52,589 nucleotides of DNA from Minisyncoccota bacterium. GTDB taxonomy: Bacteria > Patescibacteriota > Minisyncoccia > Phycocordibacterales > PALSA-1337. Shown here one piece after another: positions 15,110 to 24,642 of this stretch; within the stretch, counting starts at the first letter, position 1, and each line of letters starts with the position of its first letter. The notes under the pieces were generated by a model that was not told where the DNA came from, made no database searches, and saw nothing but the letters and a program-made list of their open reading frames with translations. The position numbers and the translations under genes were made by a program. The stretch spans positions 1-52,589 of the forward strand of contig JAGOQK010000006.1 of assembly GCA_017991475.1 (NCBI GenBank), given 5' to 3'.

Positions 15110-16381
15110 ATGGAACCAATTATAGAAATAAAAGGCATATCGAAAAAATACACCATCCTACATCACCGAGGACGCTACATTGCCTTGCGTGACATTCTCA
15201 CCAACGCGATCACACATCCGATTGATTTCATCATTAATAAAGTACGTAAGATTGCAGGTAAGAATACCAAAGAAGAGTTCTGGGCACTCAAGGACTTAAG
15301 TCTTTCTATTGAGAAAGGTGAGGCAATCGGACTTATTGGTCCCAACGGCGCAGGAAAATCAACTCTGCTGAAGATATTGACTGGTATTACTCCACCATCC
15401 GAGGGTGAAATCACTTTGCGTGGACGCGTTGCTTCACTCCTCGAAGTCGGTACTGGATTCCATCCCGAACTTTCTGGCCGCGACAACATTTTCTTGAACG
15501 GTGCCATTCTCGGTATGACTAGAAAAGAGATTAACCGCAAGTTCGATGAAATCGTCGCATTCGCGGGCATCGAGAAATTCCTCGACACTCCAGTTAAACA
15601 CTACTCAAGTGGTATGTATGTCCGACTCGCCTTCTCGGTCGCAGCTCATCTCGAACCAGATATTCTCCTTGTTGATGAAGTACTTGCAGTTGGTGATGCT
15701 GAATTCCAGAAAAAGTGTATCGGTAAAATGGATGAGGTAACCAAGACTGCAGGCAGGACGATTGTTCTGGTGAGTCACAATATGGGTGCAATACAACGTC
15801 TCTGCAAGAAAACAATCTTCATCAAGGAGGGTAAAGTTGCCATGATTGGAGAGACTCGGAAAGTTATCGACTACTATCTCAACTATGCCAACCGTCTCGC
15901 CAACACACCCGTCCGCGAGCGCACCGATCGCACTGGCAACCAGGATCTCAAAATTACCGACGTCTATCTCCGCAATGAGGAGGGTTTCAAGACCAACCAA
16001 GTCATTTCCGGCGAGAAAACGACGATTGTGTTCGAGTATGAGTGCAAGCCGGGGATCGTCCTCCCAAATGTAAGCATCGGCGTAAATATCTTGAATAAGG
16101 AGGGTATCTCCCTTACGCTGCTTCATAACAATTTTGTGCGAAAGGATATTGACAACTTATCCGGCAAAGGCTCCATCGAATGCATGCTCCCGCGTGTACC
16201 ATTCACACCTGAAACATATTCTGTAAGCGTACGTATTGCTGCAAATGAAGCTGAACTCGACGCCATGCAGAATATATTCAATATTGAAGTCCTCTCAGGC
16301 GACTTCTTCGGCACCGGCGTCGCATATGCGCACAGCGAATTCTATGTCGATCAGGAGTGGAATGTGAAAAACAATGAGTAA
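15110..16381 (+). CDS. wzt: Polysaccharide ABC exporter ATPase with C-terminal carbohydrate-binding domain (Wzt-like)
   Basis: A 423-residue protein. The nucleotide-binding domain shows Walker A G-P-N-G-A-G-K-S-T (about 77-85), the signature Y-S-S-G-M, Walker B I-L-L-V-D-E-V-L-A-V-G-D and the H-loop S-H-N. Residues about 270-415 form a beta-rich Wzt-type C-terminal domain, which in O9a/O8 systems binds the modified non-reducing end of the glycan before export. Its presence predicts that the exported chain carries a terminal modification, consistent with the methyltransferases downstream. The 3' end overlaps the next gene by 8 bp. Confidence 0.93.
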   Translation: MEPIIEIKGISKKYTILHHRGRYIALRDILTNAITHPIDFIINKVRKIAGKNTKEEFWALKDLSLSIEKGEAIGLIGPNGAGKSTLLKILTGITPPSEGEITLRGRVASLLEVGTGFHPELSGRDNIFLNGAILGMTRKEINRKFDEIVAFAGIEKFLDTPVKHYSSGMYVRLAFSVAAHLEPDILLVDEVLAVGDAEFQKKCIGKMDEVTKTAGRTIVLVSHNMGAIQRLCKKTIFIKEGKVAMIGETRKVIDYYLNYANRLANTPVRERTDRTGNQDLKITDVYLRNEEGFKTNQVISGEKTTIVFEYECKPGIVLPNVSIGVNILNKEGISLTLLHNNFVRKDIDNLSGKGSIECMLPRVPFTPETYSVSVRIAANEAELDAMQNIFNIEVLSGDFFGTGVAYAHSEFYVDQEWNVKNNE

Positions 16382-17303
16382 AACCGTGCTTATTTTCGAG
16401 CATAAAGGGGGGAGGCTCGGCAACCAGCTTTGGAATTATGCCAGCATACTCGCATACTGCTTCGAAAAGGGATACAGATGTAAAAATATAACATTCAGAG
16501 AATATACAGATATATTCGACGCAACACACTCAAGCCGTATTGCCGATACTGTCCTGAAGTATCTTCCTGGGCGCGTCGCGAACAAGATCATCACCCTGAA
16601 TTCTCAGCACATCAAAACAAATCATGCGGAGTCGGTGATATCTTCCGGAGACAGTATCGGTGACGATGCTCGAGCGCCGTTCTATCTGGCGCCGAGCGAG
16701 AATAGGAACACCGAACAAAACACTTCACTCACAGCCGCCGAATCCTCACAGTATCCATGTATATATTTCTCGGGATGGCTTTTCCGCAATCCCGCAGGAA
16801 TGGCCAAGTACCACAAAGAGATATCGACATTCTTCAAGCCAAATAAACACATCCAGGCAAAGGTTACCCTGACATTCAATCATCTACGATCAAAATACAA
16901 ACGCGTCATCGGAGTCCATATCAGAAAGAAAGATTATAAGGGATACTGGGGAGGGCGATTCTATTTCACAGAAGCCGAAGTTCGTCCTCTGCTTGACGAC
17001 TATCTGGCACGATCCGGCGCCGATAGGGATAAGACGGTCTTCGTCATCTGCTCCGACGAGACTGTCGACGCCTCAGCATTCGACGGATTGAGCATACACA
17101 TCAACAACGGTTCGATCGGCGAGGATTTTTTCATGCTGTCATCATGCGATGCGATCGTCGGATCGGATTCTACATTCGGCGCTATGGCAGCCTATCTCGG
17201 AGACATTCCTATCGTATTCTTCAACAAAGATGCAGTTGATTGGAAGCGACTCGAGCATAAGGGCTATAATTACGATAACGGTTCGCTCAATATCCAACAC
17301 TAA
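16374..17303 (+). CDS. GT11-like (alpha-1,2-fucosyltransferase family) glycosyltransferase
   Basis: A 309-residue protein. The N-terminal G-R-L-G-N-Q-L-W-N-Y-A corresponds to the G-G-L-G-N-Q-M-F-Q-Y-A motif of GT11 enzymes, and V-H-I-R-K-K-D-Y (near 181-188) to the donor-binding H-x-R-R-x-D-Y motif. D-F-F-M-L-S-S-C-D-A-I-V-G-S-D-S-T-F matches the third conserved block. GT11 enzymes transfer L-fucose from GDP-fucose; the divergence here means the sugar is uncertain. It overlaps wzt by 8 bp. A divergent homologue is at 28058-29014. Confidence 0.82.
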   Translation: MSKTVLIFEHKGGRLGNQLWNYASILAYCFEKGYRCKNITFREYTDIFDATHSSRIADTVLKYLPGRVANKIITLNSQHIKTNHAESVISSGDSIGDDARAPFYLAPSENRNTEQNTSLTAAESSQYPCIYFSGWLFRNPAGMAKYHKEISTFFKPNKHIQAKVTLTFNHLRSKYKRVIGVHIRKKDYKGYWGGRFYFTEAEVRPLLDDYLARSGADRDKTVFVICSDETVDASAFDGLSIHINNGSIGEDFFMLSSCDAIVGSDSTFGAMAAYLGDIPIVFFNKDAVDWKRLEHKGYNYDNGSLNIQH

Positions 17304-17304
17304 C

Positions 17305-19176
17305 ATGTGTAGCATCAGCGGAATAATTTCAAAAAATAAATTGACGGCAGCTGATGCCGACGTTGTACGACGCATGAATGAAAAACTTGCACATCGAGGC
17401 CCTGACGGCGAAGGCGCATTCGGGGACGACCATGTCTCACTCGCCATGCGCAGGCTTTCAATCATTGATCTCGCAGGCGGGCAACAGCCTCTCTACAACG
17501 AGGACAAAACCATCATCCTCATCTGCAACGGCGAAATCTACAACTTCGTCGAACTGCGTACAGAGCTCGAGAGCAGAGGTCACCGCTTCTCTACTGGAAG
17601 CGACTGCGAGACTATCATCCATTCGTATGAGGAGTATGGGATGAAGTTTGTTGAACATCTTCGCGGCATGTTTGCATTCTGCCTCTATGACACAAAAAAC
17701 TGCAAAGCCATCATCGGCAGAGATCGTCTCGGTGAGAAACCGCTCTATTATAGTGAGCGTAACGACAAGATCATTTTCTCTTCAGAAATGAAATCAATTA
17801 TTGAGGCGGCACTAAAAGAGGAACGGTCTCTCAATGAAAGAAGCGTATTCGCCTACTTCCATTTCGGGTATGTGCCTGAGCCACATACGCTCATCAAAGG
17901 GATCCACAAGCTCGCTCCTGGCCACATGCTAATCTGCAATATCGATGAATACCAAATAACCGATATAGAATACTGGAACATGGAGACGGTTCCCACGCTA
18001 GCAATACAGAATCGCGCAGGAGAAATCCGCCAAAGGCTTGAGGAAATCGAGAGGATTATTATACGGTCAGATGTACCTGTCGGCGTCTCACTATCTGGGG
18101 GTATTGACTCGAGCATCATCGCTACACTCGCTGCCCGGTATAGTAGAGTCAAACTTCACGCCTTCTCAGTGGGATACCCTGGACGACCTGACAATGACGA
18201 ACGTGCCCTGGCCCAATCCCTCGCCGAAAAACTTGGAATGACATTCCATGATATCGAGATATCGACCAGCGAGATGGTGGACGGGTTTAAGAACATGATA
18301 TATGACATGGACGATCCGATTGCGGATATTGCAGCATATGGATACTATGCTGTCGCTCGAGCCGCGCAGAAGGAGCAGGTTCCCGTACTTCTCGCCGGAT
18401 TTGGCGGTGACGAACTTTTCTGGGGATACGAGTGGGCACGCAAAGCCGCTCATTACAACACCCTCAAATCAAGTTTCCTGGGCAAAATCATTCTATTCAC
18501 CACACTCGCACGTGAATCAAGAAAGAAGATTCTAAGGCGACCCACATTGACGATCATCCGTTTATTTAAGCAAGCGTTTTTCACAATACCACTGCTTTAT
18601 CAGCTTACTTCAACTTGGAGAAGGGCGAGTGAGAACCAGAATGAAATATTTACGGGGCAATTCCTCAATAATACTCGTCGAACACTCGAGGATATGCCCG
18701 AAATATCACCTACGAGAAAATATTCACCGTTCTCTGTTTCCACACTTCTTTCGCGCGTCTGGCTGATATCAAATTGTGTTGCACTCGGCGATCGTCTAAG
18801 CATGGCTCACGGTATCGAGCTCCGCCTCCCTTTTCTGGATCATAAGCTCTATGAGAGCGTCCTCGGTATGCGTAAGAATGACGCGCACGATTATAAAAGG
18901 GGGTATAAGTACGATCTGATTGAGGCAACCAAAGATATTATTCCCGAAGAAATACTCGCCCGGAAGAAGCGTGGTTTCTCTCCCCCTTCCACGGAATGGC
19001 TGCATGCTATCATTGAGAGACGTGGCGATTCACTTACTGAAGGAGAACTCATCAGGCGTGGAATAGTCCGTAGAGAATACATTTCAGAAGCACTCGCGGA
19101 TAGCCGAAGCCACTCGCAATTTCTCTATACAGCGCTCGTGCTTGAAACCTGGATACAATCATACTTGCCGTCATGA
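17305..19176 (+). CDS. Asparagine synthetase B-like amidotransferase (first copy)
   Basis: A 623-residue class II glutamine amidotransferase. After removal of Met1 the N-terminal Cys2 is the glutaminase nucleophile (M-C-S-I instead of the usual M-C-G-I). The synthetase domain has the PP-loop S-L-S-G-G-I-D-S-S with G-F-G-G-D-E-L-F further on. Family members make asparagine, but in glycan clusters relatives amidate uronic acids or other sugar carboxylates. The ATG at 17305 is fixed by the need for Cys2; the frame is open further upstream only inside the GT11 gene. The next gene overlaps by 4 bp. Confidence 0.9.
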   Translation: MCSISGIISKNKLTAADADVVRRMNEKLAHRGPDGEGAFGDDHVSLAMRRLSIIDLAGGQQPLYNEDKTIILICNGEIYNFVELRTELESRGHRFSTGSDCETIIHSYEEYGMKFVEHLRGMFAFCLYDTKNCKAIIGRDRLGEKPLYYSERNDKIIFSSEMKSIIEAALKEERSLNERSVFAYFHFGYVPEPHTLIKGIHKLAPGHMLICNIDEYQITDIEYWNMETVPTLAIQNRAGEIRQRLEEIERIIIRSDVPVGVSLSGGIDSSIIATLAARYSRVKLHAFSVGYPGRPDNDERALAQSLAEKLGMTFHDIEISTSEMVDGFKNMIYDMDDPIADIAAYGYYAVARAAQKEQVPVLLAGFGGDELFWGYEWARKAAHYNTLKSSFLGKIILFTTLARESRKKILRRPTLTIIRLFKQAFFTIPLLYQLTSTWRRASENQNEIFTGQFLNNTRRTLEDMPEISPTRKYSPFSVSTLLSRVWLISNCVALGDRLSMAHGIELRLPFLDHKLYESVLGMRKNDAHDYKRGYKYDLIEATKDIIPEEILARKKRGFSPPSTEWLHAIIERRGDSLTEGELIRRGIVRREYISEALADSRSHSQFLYTALVLETWIQSYLPS

Positions 19177-20132
19177 ATACTATCACTACCCCCGTCGTCC
19201 TAATCATTTTCAAGCGCGAACAATATGCGCGTGAGGTCTTCAAGGCTATCCGGAAAGCCCAACCGAAACAACTCTTCGTGATCGCTGATGGTGGCCGCAC
19301 GCCTGAAGAGTGGGAGCTGTGCAACAAAACACGCGACATCATAAAGGAAATCGATTGGCCATGCGATGTGCGCACGAATTTTGCGGAAACGAATATGCGC
19401 ACCAAGGCTCGCATCAAGAGCGGTCTTGACTGGGTGTTCAGCCAGGTCGACCGAGCCATCATACTCGAGGACGATTGCGTGCCTGATCAGTCATTTTTCG
19501 GCTTTTGCGAAGCGATGCTCGAGCGATATTGCGACGACGAACGTATAGCAATGATCACTGGAGATCAACCCGTTCGTGCATGGAAAAGCAATACCTCTTA
19601 CTTCTTCTCTAGATACTTCGCCATCTGGGGTTGGGCGACCTGGCGCAGAGCTTGGAAGCGCTATGACGCGGATATGTCGAACTGGCCTATGCATCGACGC
19701 AAAAAGGATCTGCTCAAAGAGCTCGGGCATCGCGGCGCAGCACAAAACATGACCGACCTCTTCGACAAAGAATTCTTCGGAAAGATCAACAGCTGGGCGA
19801 CGAGATGGTTCTCAGGATGCTTCTGGAGCGGCGGACTTTCGATCGTGCCAGCGGTCAATCTCGTTTCGAACATCGGCGTCGAGGGTGTCCACTCATCTCC
19901 TGGCATCAACAACAACGTCCCCCTCGCGTCACTCGACATGAATAACCTTATCCACCCCAAAGAAATCGTCTGGGACACAGCATATGACCACTCATTCTTC
20001 GATCAAAGCTTTCCTTGGCGGCCACTACCAGATCCTCGCAGACTTATTCTACAAGGACTGGTACGGATCAAACATGTTCTGGAGCGCATACCTTTACTCA
20101 GGAGACTTATATCAGTAATCAATCACAAATAA
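19173..20132 (+). CDS. GT-A-fold nucleotide-diphospho-sugar transferase
   Basis: A 319-residue protein. The N-terminus is a Rossmann-like GT-A half (V-V-L-I-I-F-K-R at 8-15) and I-I-L-E-D-D-C-V-P is the metal/nucleotide-binding acidic motif. The region Y-F-A-I-W-G-W-A-T-W-R-R-A-W is typical of a family often annotated as hemolytic protein HlpA-like or GT2-related, common in surface polysaccharide clusters. Donor and acceptor are unknown. It sits between the two asparagine synthetase-like genes with a 4-bp overlap before and 1 bp after, so the three were probably acquired and are expressed together. Confidence 0.8.
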   Translation: MNTITTPVVLIIFKREQYAREVFKAIRKAQPKQLFVIADGGRTPEEWELCNKTRDIIKEIDWPCDVRTNFAETNMRTKARIKSGLDWVFSQVDRAIILEDDCVPDQSFFGFCEAMLERYCDDERIAMITGDQPVRAWKSNTSYFFSRYFAIWGWATWRRAWKRYDADMSNWPMHRRKKDLLKELGHRGAAQNMTDLFDKEFFGKINSWATRWFSGCFWSGGLSIVPAVNLVSNIGVEGVHSSPGINNNVPLASLDMNNLIHPKEIVWDTAYDHSFFDQSFPWRPLPDPRRLILQGLVRIKHVLERIPLLRRLISVINHK

Positions 20133-20133
20133 C

Positions 20134-21897
20134 ATGTGCGGCATCGTCGGCATAGCTTCAAAGAACAAAATACTCCCTGCTCATTACGATACGCAGGCGA
20201 TGCTCGATTCCCTCTCCAAACGCGGACCTGACGGATATGGAGAGCACCGCACGAGCTCGGCGTGGCTCGGACATCGACGCCTCTCCATCATCGACCTCGG
20301 TGGCGGCGGACAACCCATGCACGATGAAGAGCTCACGATCGTCTTCAACGGCGAGATTTACAGCTATCGCGAACTGCGCGAGAAACTCGAGAAGCGCGGC
20401 CACACATTCAAGACGCACTCGGATACTGAGGTTATACTCAAGGCATACCGGGAATATGGACAAGAATGTCCGAAACATCTCGATGGTATGTTCGCTTTCG
20501 CCATCTGGGACGACTCGAGGCAGACCCTCTTCATGGCTCGAGACAGATTTGGCAAGAAACCTCTCTATTACGCGCTCGATGGCGACACCATCGTCTTCGC
20601 ATCAGAGATCAAAGCAATCCTCGCATCGGGAAAGATTAAAGGTACTTTGAGCCGCGAAGCGCTCGACAACTACCTGCGCCTCATGTACATACCGCCCTGG
20701 AAATCGATTTATAAAAATATAGCGCAAGTTCCTGCGGCCCATAGTGCACAATTCAAAGATGGAAAACTTTTGACCACACGCTACTGGAAGCTCGAGTTCA
20801 ATCCAATTGACGTATCATATGAAGAAGCCAAAAAAGAGGTCCGTCGATTGCTCGATGAAGCAGTGAAGAAGCGCATGCTCGCCGCAGATGTTGAGGTAGG
20901 ATCATTCCTATCCGGGGGTGTCGATTCGACCATCGTCTCGATACTCGCCCAGAATTATCTCGACCATCCGCTCAAAACCTTCTCGCTCGGCTATGGCGAC
21001 TATATCAACGAACTTCCATATGCAGAACAGGCATCAAAGAAGATCGGTAGCGAGCACTATACACTCCAAGCTTCCGGAGACAATATCGAGGAGCTCGAGA
21101 ATGTCATCGCGTATTTCGACGAGCCCCATGCGGACAACTCGGACTTTCCGCAACACTTGCTCTCGCAAATGACCGCGAGCAAGGTTAAAGTCGCACTCTC
21201 AGGCGACGGTGGCGACGAGATATTCATGGGATACGGCTGGCATACGCGCCACAAAAATCTTTCATACCGCGCACACACCTTCGAGAAGACACTCTTGAAC
21301 GCATTCCAAGGACGCGTGCGTGCACAACGCATATTCCCACCTCTGCTGCGGGCAGCCCTCTGGATGTCGCCATTCCGCCTCAGTAACAAAATATTCGATC
21401 ACGGCGCATATGCCGGCGCGCTCACGCCGATGCAAAAGATATTTGCCTTTGATCTCACGACGTATCTGCCCGGCCAGCTCCTCTCCAAGGTCGATCGTGC
21501 GAGCATGATGCACGGACTCGAAGTGCGCTGTCCATTCTTGGATACTGCCCTCGTCGAGTACGTCGTCAATCTTCCCGAGGAATTCAAATCCCATGCGGAC
21601 GGCCAGAAATACCTGCTCAAAGACCTACTCTCGGAGTACATGCCCAAAGAATTCGTCAATCGCCGCAAACAAGGATTCGGCGCACCGACGACCAAGTGGC
21701 TCCGCGAAGAGAAGATAGCTGCATACGCCCAGAAAATGCTCGGAAAAGATGCAGCAGTAAGATCGCTGCTCTCAGGAACAGTGATCGATATCATATTGCA
21801 TCGGTTCTACAAGAAGAATAAAAACAACGATAGCCAGCGTATCTGGATATTACTCTGTCTCGAGATTTGGCTTCGTAAGGCAAAACCTATCATATAG
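20134..21897 (+). CDS. asnB: Asparagine synthetase B (second copy)
   Basis: A 587-residue protein with canonical M-C-G-I-V-G-I N-terminus (nucleophile Cys2) and the glutamine-binding blocks R-G-P-D-G, R-L-S-I-I-D-L and N-G-E-I-Y. The ATP-pyrophosphatase domain has S-F-L-S-G-G-V-D-S-T and L-S-G-D-G-G-D-E-I-F. It is closer to classical AsnB and WbpS-like proteins than the first copy. In this operon it may amidate a sugar acid rather than supply asparagine. It follows the preceding gene by 1 bp. Confidence 0.92.
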   Translation: MCGIVGIASKNKILPAHYDTQAMLDSLSKRGPDGYGEHRTSSAWLGHRRLSIIDLGGGGQPMHDEELTIVFNGEIYSYRELREKLEKRGHTFKTHSDTEVILKAYREYGQECPKHLDGMFAFAIWDDSRQTLFMARDRFGKKPLYYALDGDTIVFASEIKAILASGKIKGTLSREALDNYLRLMYIPPWKSIYKNIAQVPAAHSAQFKDGKLLTTRYWKLEFNPIDVSYEEAKKEVRRLLDEAVKKRMLAADVEVGSFLSGGVDSTIVSILAQNYLDHPLKTFSLGYGDYINELPYAEQASKKIGSEHYTLQASGDNIEELENVIAYFDEPHADNSDFPQHLLSQMTASKVKVALSGDGGDEIFMGYGWHTRHKNLSYRAHTFEKTLLNAFQGRVRAQRIFPPLLRAALWMSPFRLSNKIFDHGAYAGALTPMQKIFAFDLTTYLPGQLLSKVDRASMMHGLEVRCPFLDTALVEYVVNLPEEFKSHADGQKYLLKDLLSEYMPKEFVNRRKQGFGAPTTKWLREEKIAAYAQKMLGKDAAVRSLLSGTVIDIILHRFYKKNKNNDSQRIWILLCLEIWLRKAKPII

Positions 21898-21902
21898 TAA
21901 CC

Positions 21903-23042
21903 ATGAATTCCTTATTGCTCAAAAAAGTACTCTTCAAATTGACTGGTGTCGTCAACCTAAAGACACGTGCAAAAATAAGAGGGCGTGCTTTGATTTCATA
22001 TATAACATCACCATTCTTACAAGCCACTATCTCAAACCGCCACACCAACTCATGGGAGTGTCGTGAGATAGCCTCCATACTGCTCGAGATGGGCTACGAT
22101 GTCGATATTATTAATTGGGACAACCAGACATTCATTCCCCGAAAGAACTACGCCGTCTACCTCGACATATATAGCAACCTTGAGCGACTCGCCCCATATC
22201 TTACAGGGGCAAAAAAGATATTCCATATCACCGGTGCTCATTGGAAATTCATGAATCAGGCAGAACAGACACGATTGCTCGATCTTGAGAGGCGACGAGG
22301 AGTCACCCTGAAGCCTAATCGTTCTGTGAAGCCTGGCCTCAATATTGAATACGCAGATTATTGCGCAAGTCTTGGAAATGACTTCACTTCAAGCACTTAT
22401 GCATTTGCCAACAAGCCAATTGTACGAATACCCATTTCAACGACACATACATATACATCTCCCGAAAATAAAGATTTCGATAGGATACGCAAAAACTACA
22501 TTTGGCTCGGCGGGAGTGGTATGATTCACAAAGGACTTGATCTTGTTCTTGAGACATTCACAGCTCTACCTGACTATCATCTAACAATAATCGGTCCTGT
22601 CGAGAAAGAATCTGATTTTGTCGAAGCATACCGTAAGGAGTTGTACGAAACTTCCAATATCAAACTCGCTGGGTGGCTCGATCTTGGTAGTGAAGAATTT
22701 GATAAGATCAGAAACGAGTCTCTCGGCATCATCTACCCCTCATGCTCAGAAGGAGGAGGAGGATCAGTCATCACAGCTATGCATGCAGGGCTTATCCCGA
22801 TAGTGAGTCGAGAATCCTCCGTCGATACACACGATTTTGGAATCACGCTCCCAGACTCATCGATTGAGAGCATCAAAAAGAATATTGAGAATATGTCTTC
22901 ATTGCCAGTATCCATCCTCCAAGAAAAAGCGCTGCAGACATGGAAACATGCACGTTCAACTCATACTCGTGAAGAATTCAGTAAGGCCTACCGAGTATTT
23001 CTAAAGAATATACTTGATACCACCTCTATTCCTATTCTATAA
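21903..23042 (+). CDS. GT4-like glycosyltransferase
   Basis: A 379-residue GT-B-type protein. The C-terminal half has a recognisable GT4 layout: I-W-L-G-G-S-G-M-I-H-K-G-L-D-L-V-L-E-T-F, then Y-H-L-T-I-I-G-P, then Y-P-S-C-S-E-G-G-G-G-S-V-I-T-A-M where the E-x7-E region should be. The usual second glutamate is absent (the motif reads S-E-G-G-G-G-S-V), so catalysis or donor binding may differ. The N-terminal half is poorly conserved. It starts 5 bp after asnB. Confidence 0.72.
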   Translation: MNSLLLKKVLFKLTGVVNLKTRAKIRGRALISYITSPFLQATISNRHTNSWECREIASILLEMGYDVDIINWDNQTFIPRKNYAVYLDIYSNLERLAPYLTGAKKIFHITGAHWKFMNQAEQTRLLDLERRRGVTLKPNRSVKPGLNIEYADYCASLGNDFTSSTYAFANKPIVRIPISTTHTYTSPENKDFDRIRKNYIWLGGSGMIHKGLDLVLETFTALPDYHLTIIGPVEKESDFVEAYRKELYETSNIKLAGWLDLGSEEFDKIRNESLGIIYPSCSEGGGGSVITAMHAGLIPIVSRESSVDTHDFGITLPDSSIESIKKNIENMSSLPVSILQEKALQTWKHARSTHTREEFSKAYRVFLKNILDTTSIPIL

Positions 23043-23048
23043 AACTCT

Positions 23049-23909
23049 ATGGAAAAACAACCTCTCATATCAGTCATAGTTCCTGCTCACAACAACGCCA
23101 CGACGATCGGTGCGACCTTGCAGTCGATGATTGACCAGACTTACCGCAATCTCGAGATCATTGTCGTCGACGACAACAGCACCGACGGCACTGGAGAGGC
23201 AGTCAAACCATATCTCACCAAGGACACTCGCATCTCGTACTACCCGCTCCCCTTCGACGATCCGCACCGCGTCAACAAACGCGGCAGGAATATCAACGCG
23301 GGCTACATGTCGCGTAACTACGCGCTCGATCGCGTGCGCGGCGAATGGATCACCTTCCAAGATGCCGATGACGTGTCGCTTCTCAACAGGATCGAGGTGC
23401 AATTCAATCTCGCAATCAAGTACAATTCCTCCCATGTATGCATGCAATGGTTCGGTTTCAAGGATGAGTATGTAGGCAAGAAGATGGACGCGGATGCTAT
23501 CCTGCGGGATCACGCGGATAGCGTACTCATTCCGACCGAGAAAATACTCGGAGTAGCTCACAGGAGCCTCGGACCGATAATCCCCTTCATAGGACCACTC
23601 AACCGCATCATACCTTTCGAGTGGAAGCGTCTGCGTATCATCAACAAGCTCTTCTTCGGTAATCTCGATCCGTATCCGGCGACCGGCAACAGTCCGCTCA
23701 TCAAGAGGGCTGTGATCGAAAAGGTGCGCTTCTGTCCGCTCCCTCACAGGAAGTGGCCATCGTTTGCTGGGCGAGGTGCGGACCGCGATTTCAACTTCAA
23801 GGTAGCAACGACATTCAAGGATAGCATCGCCTTCAATATTCCTATGTACCTTTGGCGCTCAGGACGTCCCAACCCCGACTTCATCGGCTATGAAAAATAT
23901 ATCTACTAA
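23049..23909 (+). CDS. GT2-family glycosyltransferase
   Basis: A 286-residue GT-A enzyme. The N-terminal I-S-V-I-V-P-A-H-N-N (8-17) and V-V-D-D-N-S-T-D-G-T are the nucleotide-sugar-binding signatures; F-Q-D-A-D-D carries the metal-binding acid pair. A later R-G-A-D-R-D-F-N-F-K segment is where GT2 enzymes place their catalytic base. No membrane segment is evident, so it acts on a lipid-linked glycan from the cytoplasm. The last 20 bp overlap the FkbM gene. Confidence 0.88.
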   Translation: MEKQPLISVIVPAHNNATTIGATLQSMIDQTYRNLEIIVVDDNSTDGTGEAVKPYLTKDTRISYYPLPFDDPHRVNKRGRNINAGYMSRNYALDRVRGEWITFQDADDVSLLNRIEVQFNLAIKYNSSHVCMQWFGFKDEYVGKKMDADAILRDHADSVLIPTEKILGVAHRSLGPIIPFIGPLNRIIPFEWKRLRIINKLFFGNLDPYPATGNSPLIKRAVIEKVRFCPLPHRKWPSFAGRGADRDFNFKVATTFKDSIAFNIPMYLWRSGRPNPDFIGYEKYIY

Positions 23910-24642
23910 AGTCAAACTCAAGCTTCTCAAGCGAAAAAGGCGTTTTACCCCTGGAACGCTTAAGACTTCTTTTGGTGCAATTCATTATATAGACTCTCTC
24001 TCGACGTATCATCAGTACAAAACCATTGTTGACGGCGGAATCTATGACATATCCGACCTCTCTCCCAAACCGAAATACATCATCGACTGCGGGGCAAATA
24101 TCGGCATTTCTACCTTATACTTTGCCAACAAATACCCGGAAGCGAAGATCCGAGCGTTTGAACCTCAACCCGATGCATTCGCGTCACTGCAGACGAACCT
24201 CGCTGGAAAGACAAATGTAGAGCTGATCAAGAAAGCGGTGTGGGACAAGGAGGGCACGCTCGAGCTAGACAGCAGCGCCTCAGACGCAAGCTCGCTCACG
24301 ACGACTGCTGGCAATAATACAATTACTGTCGAGACGACTTCGCTGATCCCCTATTTGAGTATGCCGGTCGACCTGCTCAAGATAGATATCGAAGGTGCGG
24401 AGTATACCGTGCTCAAGAATATTGAAAGTATCCTCTCGATGGTTAAAAATATATTCATCGAGTACCACGTATCGAACCTCGGCAACCAAGAATTGGGCGA
24501 CATTCTCGCAATGCTCACTCGATCCGGATTCAACTATTATCTTTCGCCCGAATCAGTCCCGGGCGCGCCGTTCAAGAATATGCGCCGCGCGAAGTCTGGA
24601 CGCTTCTATTATCAAATCAATATATTCGCCTCACGACTATGA
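23890..24642 (+). CDS. FkbM-family SAM-dependent methyltransferase
   Basis: A 250-residue methyltransferase. Motif I is I-I-D-C-G-A-N-I-G-I-S (about 65-75), followed by R-A-F-E-P-Q-P-D and D-L-L-K-I-D-I-E-G-A-E-Y. This is the FkbM profile (Methyltransf_21), usually an O-methyltransferase acting on sugars. The last 4 bp overlap the next GT4 gene. Together with the Wzt C-terminal domain it fits a terminally methylated glycan whose cap is recognised at export. Confidence 0.88.
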   Translation: MKNISTKVKLKLLKRKRRFTPGTLKTSFGAIHYIDSLSTYHQYKTIVDGGIYDISDLSPKPKYIIDCGANIGISTLYFANKYPEAKIRAFEPQPDAFASLQTNLAGKTNVELIKKAVWDKEGTLELDSSASDASSLTTTAGNNTITVETTSLIPYLSMPVDLLKIDIEGAEYTVLKNIESILSMVKNIFIEYHVSNLGNQELGDILAMLTRSGFNYYLSPESVPGAPFKNMRRAKSGRFYYQINIFASRL

